64,000 bases of DNA from Peribacillus glennii (GCF_003429105.1 NZ_QVTD01000011.1:124001-188000); one strand, 5' to 3'. Numbered from the stretch's first letter, positions 16,891 to 26,701 are shown. The notes: generated by a model not told the origin, from the sequence alone. Program-made: numbers and translations.

Positions 16891-17697
16891 TTGGGAATTG
16901 AATCTGCTTCCGCTCAGGAGACCGTCTTGGTCACATATTCAGGAAGAACGGCAACTGTGGAACTGAACCGTCCTGAATCGATGAATTCTATGAATGAAGG
17001 AATGCTCCGTGAGCTCGTGGGGGCCCTTAAGGAAATCACCATAAATGATGATGTGGATGTCGTTGTTTTAAAAGGAAAAGGGAAAGCGTTTTCTTCCGGC
17101 GGTGACATCAAAATGATGCTTTCATCTACAGGCGAAGAAGGGGAAGCTAACTTCAATTCTTTGATGGATTGCATCAGCGAATTGGTAACCACCCTTTATT
17201 TTATGCCTAAGCTTACGATCTGTGGAATCCATGGCGCAGCAGCAGGACTGGGCTTGAGCATCGCGCTGGCAACAGATTACATAATCGCCGAGCCTGAAAG
17301 CAAAATTGCCATGAATTTTATCGGCATAGGGTTGATTCCTGACGGCGGAGGACATTTCTTCCTTGAAAGAAGGCTGGGCGAAGTCCGTGCGAAGGAATTG
17401 ATTTGGGAAGGAAAAGTAATGAGGGCGCCGGAAGCATTTGAAAAAGGCTTGATTCATGAAGTGGCTTCTGAAACATTGGATAACTCAATCGAAACCAAGC
17501 TGCAAAAATGGCTGTCGAGCCCGATCCAAGCCATGATCAAGACAAAGAAGATACTCGGTGAAAAAAATCGTCCGCTCCTCTTGAAAATGCTTGAACTTGA
17601 AAAAAATGCGCAAATGAAAATGCGTAAGACTAGCGACCACCAAGAAGGAATCCGTGCGTTTGTCGAAAAGAGAACGCCGAACTTTACCGGAAAATAA
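16891..17697 (+). CDS. yhaR: enoyl-CoA hydratase/isomerase family protein YhaR
   Basis: Crotonase-fold protein, 268 residues. The oxyanion-hole stretches are KGKAFSSGGDIKMM and HGAAAGLGLSIALATDYI. The two catalytic Glu of true enoyl-CoA hydratases are absent: Ser stands at the first site and NF at the second. Instead IPDGGGHFFLERRLG carries Asp as in PaaG-type isomerases, so isomerase activity is likelier than hydration. It starts at TTG behind GGGGAGG. Gene order with yhzD, yhaQ and yhaP matches B. subtilis. Confidence 0.88.
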   Translation: MGIESASAQETVLVTYSGRTATVELNRPESMNSMNEGMLRELVGALKEITINDDVDVVVLKGKGKAFSSGGDIKMMLSSTGEEGEANFNSLMDCISELVTTLYFMPKLTICGIHGAAAGLGLSIALATDYIIAEPESKIAMNFIGIGLIPDGGGHFFLERRLGEVRAKELIWEGKVMRAPEAFEKGLIHEVASETLDNSIETKLQKWLSSPIQAMIKTKKILGEKNRPLLLKMLELEKNAQMKMRKTSDHQEGIRAFVEKRTPNFTGK

Positions 17698-17704
17698 TAA
17701 GGCG

Positions 17705-17730
17705 GCCGGCACATTCCGTGCCGGCTTTTT
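17705..17730 (+). terminator. yhaR terminator
   Basis: Perfect GCCGGCAC/GTGCCGGC stem with an ATTCC loop, followed by five T residues. Confidence 0.85.
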
Positions 17731-17772
17731 GGCTGCGCTTACATAAAAATGTCCAAGAATGCATTTTAGGGC

Positions 17773-17961
17773 TTAGCGATGGAAAAGAACCAGCTTCCCT
17801 GCGGGTGAGGTACAGCGATGTGTCATATCATGATATTCTTTTTCCTTGAGAAGGTTTTCCCCTAATTCCTTTGCTTGATCATCGTTTTCAGCCTGGAAGG
17901 ACTCATCCAAAAGCTTTTCCCCGGATTGTTCAAACACAGTTAGCTTATATACTCGGCTCAT
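17773..17961 (-). CDS. yhzD: YhzD-like small protein
   Basis: 62 residues starting MSRVYKLTVFEQSGEKLLDE, with THRCTSPAGKLVLF at the end. Size, content and position between yhaR and yhaQ fit B. subtilis YhzD. AAAAAGGGG lies eight bases before the ATG. It is probably cytosolic; no function is known to me. Confidence 0.75.
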   Translation of the reverse strand: MSRVYKLTVFEQSGEKLLDESFQAENDDQAKELGENLLKEKEYHDMTHRCTSPAGKLVLFHR

Positions 17962-18145
17962 ATTCCTTACCCCTTTTTAATGTACTGTTCTTGCTATTAT
18001 TTTTGCATAATATTCATTATGTTGTAAAGATATTAATATTTACAAAACGGTTGAAGAATTGGCAGTTTTTTACTATTATTAAATAGGTATGGCAGATTTT
18101 TTTTGATTGTGTCAAAAGTAGTCAGCATTTAAAGGGGGAAAAAAA

Positions 18146-19045
18146 TTGGTACTTGAAATTAACAATGTTACAAAAAGATATGGCAATTTTACTGCCGTAA
18201 ATTCATTGAATTTCACCATTCCCGAAAAGGAAATGTTTGGGCTTTTGGGGGCAAACGGTGCGGGCAAGACGACAACCTTCCGGATGATACTCGGGCTTAT
18301 CGACCCGACAGAGGGGAAGATAAGGTGGGAAGGAAAGCGGATTGATTATTCAACCAGTCCGATCATTGGCTATTTGCCTGAAGAGCGCGGTCTTTACCCT
18401 AAATTGAAGGTACGGGACCAGATTGTCTATCTTGCGAGATTAAGAGGGATGGATAAAGCTTCTGCCTTGAAGGAGCTTGTAAACTGGCTTGAACGGTTCA
18501 AGGTTCCCGAATATCTGGATAAAAAAGTAGAGGAGCTTTCAAAGGGGAATCAGCAGAAAATCCAGTTCATCGCATCCGTCATCCATAAGCCCAGGCTTTT
18601 GATCCTCGATGAACCTTTCAGTGGCTTGGATCCTGTCAATGTAGAGCTTTTGAAGGATGCTGTCATCAATTTAAGGGATAACGGGACAACGATTGTCTTC
18701 TCCAGCCACAGGATGGAGCATGTCGAGGAACTGTGCGAGCACCTATGCATCATGCACAGGGGAAGCCCCGTTGTGGAGGGGAAATTAAAGGATATAAAAA
18801 GAAGCTACGGCAAGAAGAATGTTGCTGTGCATGCAGATTTTGATCTGGCTTTCCTTGATGGATTCCCGGGCGTCACAAAATCGAAAACCACAACCGAGGG
18901 CAGGATTCTTCAAGTGACCGGTGAGGATGCAGCCGAGAATATCCTGCGGGAGCTGGTACCCAGGGGATTTGTGAGGAAATTCGAGCTAATGGAGCCTTCC
19001 TTGAATGATATATTCATAGAAAAAGTTGGTGCCGCATATGAATAA
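18146..19045 (+). CDS. yhaQ: ABC transporter ATP-binding protein YhaQ
   Basis: ATPase of a NatA-like exporter, 299 residues: Walker A GANGAGKTTTFRM near residue 36, signature LSKGNQQKIQFI, Walker B LLILDEPFSGLDP, switch His in FSSHRMEHVEEL. The C-terminal 80 residues are the DUF4162-type extension seen in this subfamily. It starts at TTG behind AAAGGGGG. It overlaps the permease gene by eight bases, so the two are translated together. The exported substrate (Na+ or an antimicrobial) is not determined. Confidence 0.9.
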   Translation: MVLEINNVTKRYGNFTAVNSLNFTIPEKEMFGLLGANGAGKTTTFRMILGLIDPTEGKIRWEGKRIDYSTSPIIGYLPEERGLYPKLKVRDQIVYLARLRGMDKASALKELVNWLERFKVPEYLDKKVEELSKGNQQKIQFIASVIHKPRLLILDEPFSGLDPVNVELLKDAVINLRDNGTTIVFSSHRMEHVEELCEHLCIMHRGSPVVEGKLKDIKRSYGKKNVAVHADFDLAFLDGFPGVTKSKTTTEGRILQVTGEDAAENILRELVPRGFVRKFELMEPSLNDIFIEKVGAAYE

Positions 19046-20285
19046 ATTTTTTATTGTCTTATTTCATACATACCTTTCCAAGCTAAAAACGAAATCATTT
19101 TTAGTTTCAACAGGCATCATGCTTCTTCTTGTCATGGCATTGGCCTTCCTCCCAAAAGCAATCGATTACTTTGATAAAGATAAAAAAGATACCATTGGAA
19201 TCCTTGATAAACCCGGTACTGTCTATGAGCCTTTAAAAACCCAGGTACAGGCAATCAATAAGGATCTTAAGCTAGAGCAGGTTGAAAATGAAGCCGCTGC
19301 AAAGAAGCTCATTAGTTCTGAAAAAATGACAGGCTACCTGATTATCGAAAATGATGCGGATCAAAAAGTGAAAGGCATATATAAAGCGAATTCCATCTCG
19401 AATTCAACCATCCCGGGTGATCTCTCTCTAGGCCTTTCAGCGGTCAAAAGCAGCATAGCGGCAAGCGAGTTAAAGCTTACGCCAGAGCAGCTGGCCCAAT
19501 TAAATACACCGGCGGCGGTTGAGCAAGTGGCACTGGAGAAAAACGCTAAAACGGAAGAAGAATTGAATCAGGCCCGCGGTCTTGTTTATATCCTGTTATT
19601 TGTCATTTATATTAACGTGATCATGTATGCGAGTATGATCGCAACGGAGGTGGCCACGGAAAAAACATCAAGGGTAATGGAAATTCTTGTTTCCAGCATT
19701 TCGCCCGTCCAGCAGATGTTTGCGAAAATATGCGGAATCGCCTTGTTAAGCATCACTCAGTTGGTGCTTTTCTTTTCCGTAGGCTATTTCGCCGTTAAGC
19801 AGAATGAGGATGCTATGAATGGCAGTTTTTTCTCCTTTCTAGGTTTTGGAGAAACGAGTATTACTACCATTGTATACGCGTTTGTCTTTGCTCTTTTGGG
19901 ATATTTCCTGTATGCTACCCTCGCAGCCTTCCTAGGCTCCATGGTCAGCAGGGTGGAAGATGTCCAGCCGATGATCATGCCAATGACGATGCTGGTCATG
20001 ATTGGGTTTTTCATTGCCGCTTTTGGTTTGACTAACCCTTCCGCAAGCTTTATAACAGGTACCTCTTTCATCCCGTTTTTCAGCCCAATGATCATGTTTT
20101 TGCGGGTCGGGATGTTGTCCGTACCGGTCTGGCAAACCGCCTTTAGCATTGGGCTGCTCGTACTTACCATTGTTTTGTTGGGGGTTTTTGGCGGAAAAGT
20201 GTACAGGGGCGGTGTGTTAATGTACGGAAGTTCCAAATCCTTCAGAGACATTAAGAAAGCACTGCAAATCTCAAAAAATGCATAA
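19038..20285 (+). CDS. yhaP: ABC-2 type exporter permease YhaP
   Basis: 415-residue NatB-like membrane subunit. One N-terminal membrane helix (about residues 22-42) is followed by an extracellular domain of about 150 residues and then five or six C-terminal helices, the layout of ABC-2 permeases. ATEVATEKTSRVMEILVSS is the conserved cytoplasmic coupling loop. It pairs with YhaQ, whose stop codon lies inside its first codons. A strong terminator follows. Confidence 0.9.
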   Translation: MNKFFIVLFHTYLSKLKTKSFLVSTGIMLLLVMALAFLPKAIDYFDKDKKDTIGILDKPGTVYEPLKTQVQAINKDLKLEQVENEAAAKKLISSEKMTGYLIIENDADQKVKGIYKANSISNSTIPGDLSLGLSAVKSSIAASELKLTPEQLAQLNTPAAVEQVALEKNAKTEEELNQARGLVYILLFVIYINVIMYASMIATEVATEKTSRVMEILVSSISPVQQMFAKICGIALLSITQLVLFFSVGYFAVKQNEDAMNGSFFSFLGFGETSITTIVYAFVFALLGYFLYATLAAFLGSMVSRVEDVQPMIMPMTMLVMIGFFIAAFGLTNPSASFITGTSFIPFFSPMIMFLRVGMLSVPVWQTAFSIGLLVLTIVLLGVFGGKVYRGGVLMYGSSKSFRDIKKALQISKNA

Positions 20286-20294
20286 ATGATGTAT

Positions 20295-20335
20295 GCCGGG
20301 GACCCGCAAATTTTTTGCTGGTTCCCGGCTTTTTT
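20295..20335 (+). terminator. yhaQP terminator
   Basis: Long interrupted stem GCCGGGGACC/GGTTCCCGGC followed by six T residues. Confidence 0.85.
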
Positions 20336-20444
20336 AAACAGAAGCTGCACATATTTTCAGTGAAATAATAATACAACCTCTAATATAGGAAAATGTTTTT
20401 GAACATTGGCGATCTAGCAAGGAATTCCTGAGGAGGTCATGGGA

Positions 20445-21437
20445 ATGGCAATTTTAGTTACCGGAGGGGCAGGATATATCGGAAGCCATACAGTTCTGGA
20501 GCTGGTAAATCAAGGAGAAGAGGTAGTGGTGATTGATAATCTTCAAACCGGGCATCAACAGGCGGTGAGGGGAGCAGCGTTTTATACGGGAGACCTGTGT
20601 AACCGTTCTTTTCTTGATTCTGTTTTTGAAACGCATACGATTGAAGCGGTGATTCATTTTGCCGCTAGTTCATTGGTTGGGGAAAGTGTGCAGAACCCGC
20701 TTCTTTATTATGAAAATAATGTAATTGCATCTCACAATCTTGTTTCGGCACTGCTTGCCCATGGTGTAAAAAAAATGGTCTTTTCATCGACAGCAGCGGC
20801 CTATGGGGAGCCAAAACAAATTCCCGTTCAGGAAGGTGAAATCACTAACCCGACAAACCCATATGGGGAAACGAAACTTGCCATGGAAAAAATGTTTCGC
20901 TGGTGTGACCAGGCATATGGATTGAAATCGGTTTCGCTGCGATATTTTAATGCTGCAGGTGCCCATCCTGAAGGAATTATTGGAGAGGATCACACTCCTG
21001 AAAGCCATTTAATCCCGATTATTCTTCAGGTCGCGCTGGGCCAAAGAGAATCGATTAGCATTTTTGGAGATGATTATCCAACTAAGGATGGAACGTGCAT
21101 CCGTGATTATATCCATGTCATGGACCTTGCGAATGCCCACTGGCTTGCATTGGAGCATTTGCGAAAAAATAATCTCAGTGATGTTTTCAATCTCGGAAAT
21201 GGGACCGGGTTTTCAGTGAAAGAAGTAATTCAGACAGCACGGGAGGTTACCGGACTTCCCATTCCTGAAACAATAAGCGCAAGAAGAGCAGGAGACCCTG
21301 CCGTGTTGATCGCTTCCTCTAAAAAGGCGCAAACAGCGTTAGGCTGGAAGCCCAAGTACAATGACTTGAAAACCATAATTCAAACAGCGTGGAAATGGCA
21401 TAAGGAGAATCCGACCGGGTTTTCAAATGATCAATAA
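20445..21437 (+). CDS. galE: UDP-glucose 4-epimerase
   Basis: Extended short-chain dehydrogenase that interconverts UDP-glucose and UDP-galactose with bound NAD. It shows TGGAGYIGSH at the N-terminus, the catalytic Ser in FSSTAAAYG, YGETK (Tyr/Lys pair) and RYFNAAGAHPEG. Length (330 aa) is normal. I choose the second ATG because AGGAGGTC lies eight bases before it. It has its own terminator and no gal operon neighbours, so supply of sugar nucleotides for wall or capsule polymers is a likely role. Confidence 0.94.
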   Translation: MAILVTGGAGYIGSHTVLELVNQGEEVVVIDNLQTGHQQAVRGAAFYTGDLCNRSFLDSVFETHTIEAVIHFAASSLVGESVQNPLLYYENNVIASHNLVSALLAHGVKKMVFSSTAAAYGEPKQIPVQEGEITNPTNPYGETKLAMEKMFRWCDQAYGLKSVSLRYFNAAGAHPEGIIGEDHTPESHLIPIILQVALGQRESISIFGDDYPTKDGTCIRDYIHVMDLANAHWLALEHLRKNNLSDVFNLGNGTGFSVKEVIQTAREVTGLPIPETISARRAGDPAVLIASSKKAQTALGWKPKYNDLKTIIQTAWKWHKENPTGFSNDQ

Positions 21438-21470
21438 AACAGCTGCCGGATCATGTCCGGCAGCTGTTTT
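21437..21470 (+). terminator. galE terminator
   Basis: Perfect AAACAGCTGCCGGA/TCCGGCAGCTGTTT hairpin ending in a short T run, directly at the stop codon. Confidence 0.85.
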
Positions 21471-21586
21471 GCATTTCTTTCAGATCAAAAACGGCAGATG
21501 GATTTAATTCTCCCACCTACCACACGTATGTTCTGTTTGTGGTAAAATAAAGGATGTTGATGGTTAAATTTAGGGGGGGGATACAA

Positions 21587-22801
21587 TTGGGTAAAATTGT
21601 CTTTATACATGCCGCTGATCTGCATTTGGACAGCCCTTTTGCGGGACTTAAAAATGTACCTTCTTTTATAAAAGACAGGCTGAGGGAAAGTTCGTTTCAG
21701 TCCTTCCAAAGGATCGTTGATATTGCGATATTTCGACAGGTAGATTTTGTGTTGTTGGCCGGCGATATTTATGACAGTGAAAATCGCAGCCTGCGCACTC
21801 AGATACGCTTTAGGAAAGAGTTGGAGCGTTTGGGAGAGGCCGGGATACAGGTATACATGATCCACGGAAACCACGACCATTTGGATGGTTCCTGGATCAC
21901 AGTGAATCTTCCTGAAAATGTACACATATTCCAGGCGATCCCGGAAGTGAAGCGATTCCGGAAGGAGGGAGGCACCGCTGTAAACATTTATGGTTACAGT
22001 TATCCGCGAAGGCATGTGACCGAACGAATCATTTCCCGATATGAAAAGCGGCCTGATGCGGAATATCATATCGGGCTCCTGCATGGAAATCTCGAAGGGC
22101 ATACGGAACACAGCCCGTATGCTCCTTTTTCCAAAAGTGAATTGGCGGAGAAAGAATTTGACTACTGGGCTTTGGGCCATGTCCATAAAAGGCAGGTAAT
22201 TTCCGTGGACCCGCCTGCCGTTTATCCGGGGAACATACAGGGCAGGAACAGAAAAGAAACAGGGGATAAAGGCTGTTATATGGTTACGTTGGATAATGGT
22301 GCAGCAAACTATGAATTTTTAGAAACCAGTACCGTACTGTTTGATTCCATCATGATTAAGCCAGAGGCCGAGAGCGGGTTTGACAAAGTTTATACTGATT
22401 GCCGCCGATCTATGGAAGAATTCCACATGGATAAGAAGTCCTTTTTACTGGAGATAGTGTTGGACCTAGAAAAGCACTCCAGCCCCTCTATATTTACAGA
22501 TGAGTTTATCTGGGGAATCCTGGAAAGCCTGCAGGAAGAAGCGGAAACAGGAGAAGGCTTCGCTTGGCCCTATCGGATTAAAGTGGAAAATGGATGGCGT
22601 AAAGATATGGACGGCGTTATGGAAAATCCCTTTCTAAATGAATTACTTTCCCTTGAAACAGATTCCAATGGCGTCAATGGGGCTTTGGAACAATTGTATA
22701 AGCATAGGGAGGCGCGCAAGTTTCTTGCTCCGCTGGAAGATGAGGAAACCAAAGAGCTGTTAAGTGAATCACAAAGGTTGATCCTGCAACTCTTTCATTG
22801 A
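21587..22801 (+). CDS. yhaO: DNA exonuclease-like metallophosphoesterase YhaO (SbcD/Mre11 type)
   Basis: 404 residues. N-terminal calcineurin-like phosphoesterase motifs are all present: DLHLDSP, GDIYDSENR, GNHDHLDG, LLHGNLEG and LGHVHKRQ. It is the nuclease partner of the SMC-like YhaN. It starts at a TTG eight bases after a run of eight G residues. yhaN begins 132 bases later on the same strand. A DNA-repair role follows from the Mre11/Rad50 analogy. Confidence 0.9.
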   Translation: MGKIVFIHAADLHLDSPFAGLKNVPSFIKDRLRESSFQSFQRIVDIAIFRQVDFVLLAGDIYDSENRSLRTQIRFRKELERLGEAGIQVYMIHGNHDHLDGSWITVNLPENVHIFQAIPEVKRFRKEGGTAVNIYGYSYPRRHVTERIISRYEKRPDAEYHIGLLHGNLEGHTEHSPYAPFSKSELAEKEFDYWALGHVHKRQVISVDPPAVYPGNIQGRNRKETGDKGCYMVTLDNGAANYEFLETSTVLFDSIMIKPEAESGFDKVYTDCRRSMEEFHMDKKSFLLEIVLDLEKHSSPSIFTDEFIWGILESLQEEAETGEGFAWPYRIKVENGWRKDMDGVMENPFLNELLSLETDSNGVNGALEQLYKHREARKFLAPLEDEETKELLSESQRLILQLFH

Positions 22802-22933
22802 TCGGCCCGCCACCTAAATTTCTTGAGAACGTTGAATCAGGGGATTCATGCCAACACCAGTGTAACAACAAGTTGAAGTGGAAGTCTTCGAATAATCCCT
22901 GATAAATCATATGTATAGAGGGAGGGAAGAGCA

Positions 22934-25930
22934 GTGAAGATCAAAGAACTGCATATATATGGGTATGGCAAGTTTGAAAATAAAAAATTCACGGAGTTCG
23001 GGCAGCTGCAGATTTTTTTTGGGGAAAACGAATCCGGCAAGTCTACAGTTATGTCGTTTATCCATAGTATATTATTCGGCTTCCCGACAAAAGTCCAAAA
23101 TGAGAAACGGTATGAACCAAAACTGAATGCTAAATACGGCGGAAAAATCATCATCCTATCGGAAAGATACGGTGAAGTAAGCATTGAAAGGGTAAAAGGA
23201 AAAGCTGCCGGTGATGTTACGGTCGGATTTGAAAACGGAACGGTTGGCGATGAAGGAGACCTGCGGGATCTGCTGCAGGGTATAGATAAGCAATACTTCC
23301 AATCTGTTTTTTCATTCGATTTGCAAGGGCTTCATGGTGTCCAGAACGTGGGTGAAGCAACGCTGGCCAAATACCTGCTGTCAGCAGGGATGGTTGGCAG
23401 TGATTTGATTGTGGAAGCCGAAACAAAGCTGCAAAAGGAACTGGATGCCAGGTTTAAGCCATCCGGGCAAAAGCCAGAATTAAATGTAAGGCTAAAGCAC
23501 TTAAAGGAGCTGCAGGCAAGGCTGAAAAAGTCAGAGGAAGAAGAACGTGCATATAAAGAGCTGCAAAAGACGCGATCAAAAACGGAAGATCAGCTTTCCA
23601 AATTAAAAATGGATATTTCTGCGAATGAGGAAAAACTGTTCCAATATCAGGAGTTTTTAAGAATTCGGCCGATCATTGAACAAAAACAAATCTTAAAAGA
23701 AAGACTTGATGAACTCGACAATATATCTTTTCCGGCGGACGGAATCAAGCGCCTAGACCAGCTGAATGCCTTGAAGATTCCTAATGATGCCCAGCTTTCA
23801 GCGATGCACAAGAAAAAACAAAAGATTGATGGAAAAATCGCGGAACTAACTATTTCGTCATATATAGAGGCCAACAGGGAAAAAATAGCTTCTACTCTTG
23901 ACCGGACCCCTTATCTGGAACAGCTGGAATCGGAAAAAAGCAGGTTGGAGGAATTCTTCCGGTCAAAAGAGAAGGAAAAAAGTAAATACAAATTGGATTT
24001 ATTCCTTGATAAGCCTGAAGAAGAAATTGCTGGTTTGGATACAAGCGTTTTTACGGCAGAAAAGATCAAGCAGCTTGAACAGGAAAAGCATCGTTTGAAA
24101 AGTGATCGTCTCCGGCTGGATGAAAAATATAAACATGAAAAAAGCAATCTGGAAGCTGTGGAAACGAGAATAGCGGGGCTAAAGGAAAAACAACTCCCTG
24201 ACGAAGAGCGGAAACGGCTGGAAGAGGCATACCAATCAAACAGCAACGAAAAATTCGCTAGAGTGAAGGCAGAATTCCTGGAGGAACAGATTCGTGAACT
24301 GAAACAAAGATATTCAAAGCTATCTGCAAAAGAGCAAACAAATAAAAAGAGAACCGGAATCCTGGTTATCATTCTGACAGCAATTTGCATAGCGATGTCG
24401 CTGTATGCCTGGAATCACGGGCAATCCTTTGTAGCAGTTGCTGCTGTATTGTTCGCAGGGGCTGTATTGCTTGTACAGTTCTATTTCAAGGGAAATAACA
24501 TGCTGGAAGACCTAAAGAAACAACTGAATGAAGCCGAAGATAAAAAGAAACAGCATGAAAGGCAAGCAAATTCCGGACAGGCAATGGATTTATCCTCGAT
24601 ACGAAATCTTCTGCAAAATGAGGAAGACATCCAGCGCCAGTATATCGCTGAAGAAGTTAAGCGAAAAGAGAGGTCCGCCGCTTTTGACTCAGTAATTAAG
24701 GAGTCAGAGAAATGGGAAGTAAGTTGGAATCATCTCACAGAAGAAATCAAGTCGATCCACAAAAAGTGGGGTATTGCTGTTCCTTCGACAGACTACAGCA
24801 CTGAGGTAATCCTTGATCAGCTGATCCTTTTAAAACAAGCCATCCAGGAATCAGACCAAGCAAAAAAGGAAATTCTGAAGCTTGATAAAAAGATCACTAA
24901 CCATAAGGAAGAATTGCTTGCGATTTCTAAAGAAATTGGTGCATCCACATCAACATGGCATGAAGCCCTGGTATCAATCAAACAACTGGTTGCACTCGAT
25001 TCCCGCAATCGAATGCAGCTGGACCAGATTCATGTTGAGAGGCAGCAAATTGACGAAGAAATTGCCCGGCTGCAATCAGAATCAGCGTACTTGTCAGCGG
25101 AAATAGGACAGCTTTTTGAAGGTGCCGGTGTGCAAAATGAAGAGGAATTCAGAAAAAAGGCAATGGATGCCGAGGAACAAGAAAACCTGAAGAGCAATTA
25201 CCACATGGTATCGCTTCAACTTTCCAATACTTCTTTCAACCTGAATGAATTGCTAATGCTTTCAGATGAAAATGTAAGTAAATACACCATTGAAGCACTG
25301 GAAACGGAAAGAAGGGAGTTGCTTACGCGTCAATCGGGGTGCTTTGAGCGATTATCGGATTTGAAGCATAAAATTGAACGCCTGGAAGAAGGCGGCAGTT
25401 ACATCCGTATTCTTCATCAATTCCATGAAGAGAGAGCCGCTTTTAATGAGGAAGCAAAAGAGTGGGCCAAATATGCCTTAGCCAAAAGAATGCTAAACGA
25501 TACCATTGCAGCCTTCAAGCGGGAGAGACTTCCGAAGGTGATCGAGAAAGCGCAGGAATATCTATCATTCTTAACAGATGGGGAATATAAAAGGATTATT
25601 CTTCGTCCAACATCAGAAGGGCTTGATTTGGAAAGAAGGGATGGGCTCCGGTTTGAGGCTTGGGAGGTCAGCCGGGGTACTGCAGAGCAGGTGTATGTTT
25701 CACTGCGATTGGCGCTTGCCGGCAGTATGCTGGACGGGGACGGGTTCCCGATCATCATCGATGATTCCTTCGTTAACTTTGACCGAAACCGGACGTTGAA
25801 GGTAATCCGGTTATTGAAAAAAATTTCAGGGAAAAGGCAGGTTATCTTTTTCACCTGCCATGAGCATTTGCTTTCGTTTTTTGAAAACACTTCAATAACA
25901 GCATTTGGAAAGGAATCAATCCAGAGCTAA
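22934..25930 (+). CDS. yhaN: SMC-like ATPase YhaN (SbcC/Rad50 type)
   Basis: 998 residues. Walker A GENESGKSTVMSF is near residue 32, followed by long Lys/Glu-rich coiled coils (about 170-440 and 530-870). A membrane-like pair of hydrophobic segments around residues 477-518 sits in the middle, where Rad50 has its hook. The C-terminal lobe has signature WEVSRGTAEQVYVSLRLALA and Walker B FPIIIDDSFVNFD. It starts at GTG behind a GAGGGAGGGAAG site. The central hydrophobic pair suggests that it may be membrane anchored. Confidence 0.9.
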   Translation: MKIKELHIYGYGKFENKKFTEFGQLQIFFGENESGKSTVMSFIHSILFGFPTKVQNEKRYEPKLNAKYGGKIIILSERYGEVSIERVKGKAAGDVTVGFENGTVGDEGDLRDLLQGIDKQYFQSVFSFDLQGLHGVQNVGEATLAKYLLSAGMVGSDLIVEAETKLQKELDARFKPSGQKPELNVRLKHLKELQARLKKSEEEERAYKELQKTRSKTEDQLSKLKMDISANEEKLFQYQEFLRIRPIIEQKQILKERLDELDNISFPADGIKRLDQLNALKIPNDAQLSAMHKKKQKIDGKIAELTISSYIEANREKIASTLDRTPYLEQLESEKSRLEEFFRSKEKEKSKYKLDLFLDKPEEEIAGLDTSVFTAEKIKQLEQEKHRLKSDRLRLDEKYKHEKSNLEAVETRIAGLKEKQLPDEERKRLEEAYQSNSNEKFARVKAEFLEEQIRELKQRYSKLSAKEQTNKKRTGILVIILTAICIAMSLYAWNHGQSFVAVAAVLFAGAVLLVQFYFKGNNMLEDLKKQLNEAEDKKKQHERQANSGQAMDLSSIRNLLQNEEDIQRQYIAEEVKRKERSAAFDSVIKESEKWEVSWNHLTEEIKSIHKKWGIAVPSTDYSTEVILDQLILLKQAIQESDQAKKEILKLDKKITNHKEELLAISKEIGASTSTWHEALVSIKQLVALDSRNRMQLDQIHVERQQIDEEIARLQSESAYLSAEIGQLFEGAGVQNEEEFRKKAMDAEEQENLKSNYHMVSLQLSNTSFNLNELLMLSDENVSKYTIEALETERRELLTRQSGCFERLSDLKHKIERLEEGGSYIRILHQFHEERAAFNEEAKEWAKYALAKRMLNDTIAAFKRERLPKVIEKAQEYLSFLTDGEYKRIILRPTSEGLDLERRDGLRFEAWEVSRGTAEQVYVSLRLALAGSMLDGDGFPIIIDDSFVNFDRNRTLKVIRLLKKISGKRQVIFFTCHEHLLSFFENTSITAFGKESIQS

Positions 25931-26069
25931 GTGATGCTCTGGATTTACATATAGGTCCTTTCGGCTATGTACGTCGCAATGTTTTCCTAATATAATTTGC
26001 TTTCATGCATGTAATAGGTTAATCAACATATAGTAGAAGTAAATTCTTAGATAAAAGAGAGTGTTTCTC

Positions 26070-26483
26070 ATGGATTTATATTCTTTCCTTACCCAATATG
26101 ATGCCACTTTAAACCTTGTTATTGAAAATGAATTTCCCGGTACAAGATGCGTTGGCGGAAAGTATTCGGCTGATAAACATCTCATAACTTTATATAGAAA
26201 AGATATAGAGATTCAGTGCGAAAGATTACTGGGCTCGCTTGATCGCCTCGAGGAGTATACATGGATCGTGTTTGCCCATGAAGTCGGCCATGCACTAGAT
26301 CTCGAGCTCCCATCGTTAAGCGGGGAATTGTCGATTACAAATAATATGGAAACGTTATACAAAATTGAAGTGAATGCCTGGGATATTGCCGAAAAGCTGG
26401 TTCCTTTCATCGACCGGGAGCTCGTTCAGAAGGTGCGGGCAGAATCCCTTGCCCATTGTTTCAACAGGCCGCTTGTCAGTTAA
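26070..26483 (+). CDS. small putative zinc-binding HExxH protein
   Basis: 137 residues. WIVFAHEVGHALDLE contains the HExxH motif (near residue 74), and KIEVNAWDIAEKL 35 residues later could supply a third, Glu ligand, as in the ImmA/IrrE group. No membrane segment or HTH is visible. It lacks the rest of a known peptidase family, so the assignment is to a fold type only. The start at MDLYSF has GAGAG eight bases before it. It sits between yhaN and yhaM, where B. subtilis has no such gene that I recall. Confidence 0.65.
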   Translation: MDLYSFLTQYDATLNLVIENEFPGTRCVGGKYSADKHLITLYRKDIEIQCERLLGSLDRLEEYTWIVFAHEVGHALDLELPSLSGELSITNNMETLYKIEVNAWDIAEKLVPFIDRELVQKVRAESLAHCFNRPLVS

Positions 26484-26496
26484 TATTCACACTAGA

Positions 26497-26526
26497 AACG
26501 GTCCGAAAGTACGGACTGTTTTTTTT
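26497..26526 (+). terminator. terminator of the HExxH gene
   Basis: ACGGTCCG/CGGACTGT stem followed by eight T residues. Confidence 0.75.
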
Positions 26527-26701
26527 CGTAAGAAAGAGTATAACTTGGCAGAGGATTATCTTTACACTTATAGGATAGTGAAAATGTGTTATAGAGAAGA
26601 TAACATTGTTTTAGAAATGTGAAAATTTATATAATTGCATATATGGTTTAATCATATCTTCCACTAACTTTTGGTTTTTGCAAATTTATTTGGGTGACAT
26701 T

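Noticed and set aside
26374..26622. Rightward frame overlapping the HExxH gene
   Set aside because: It overlaps a better supported gene in another frame and reads through its terminator.
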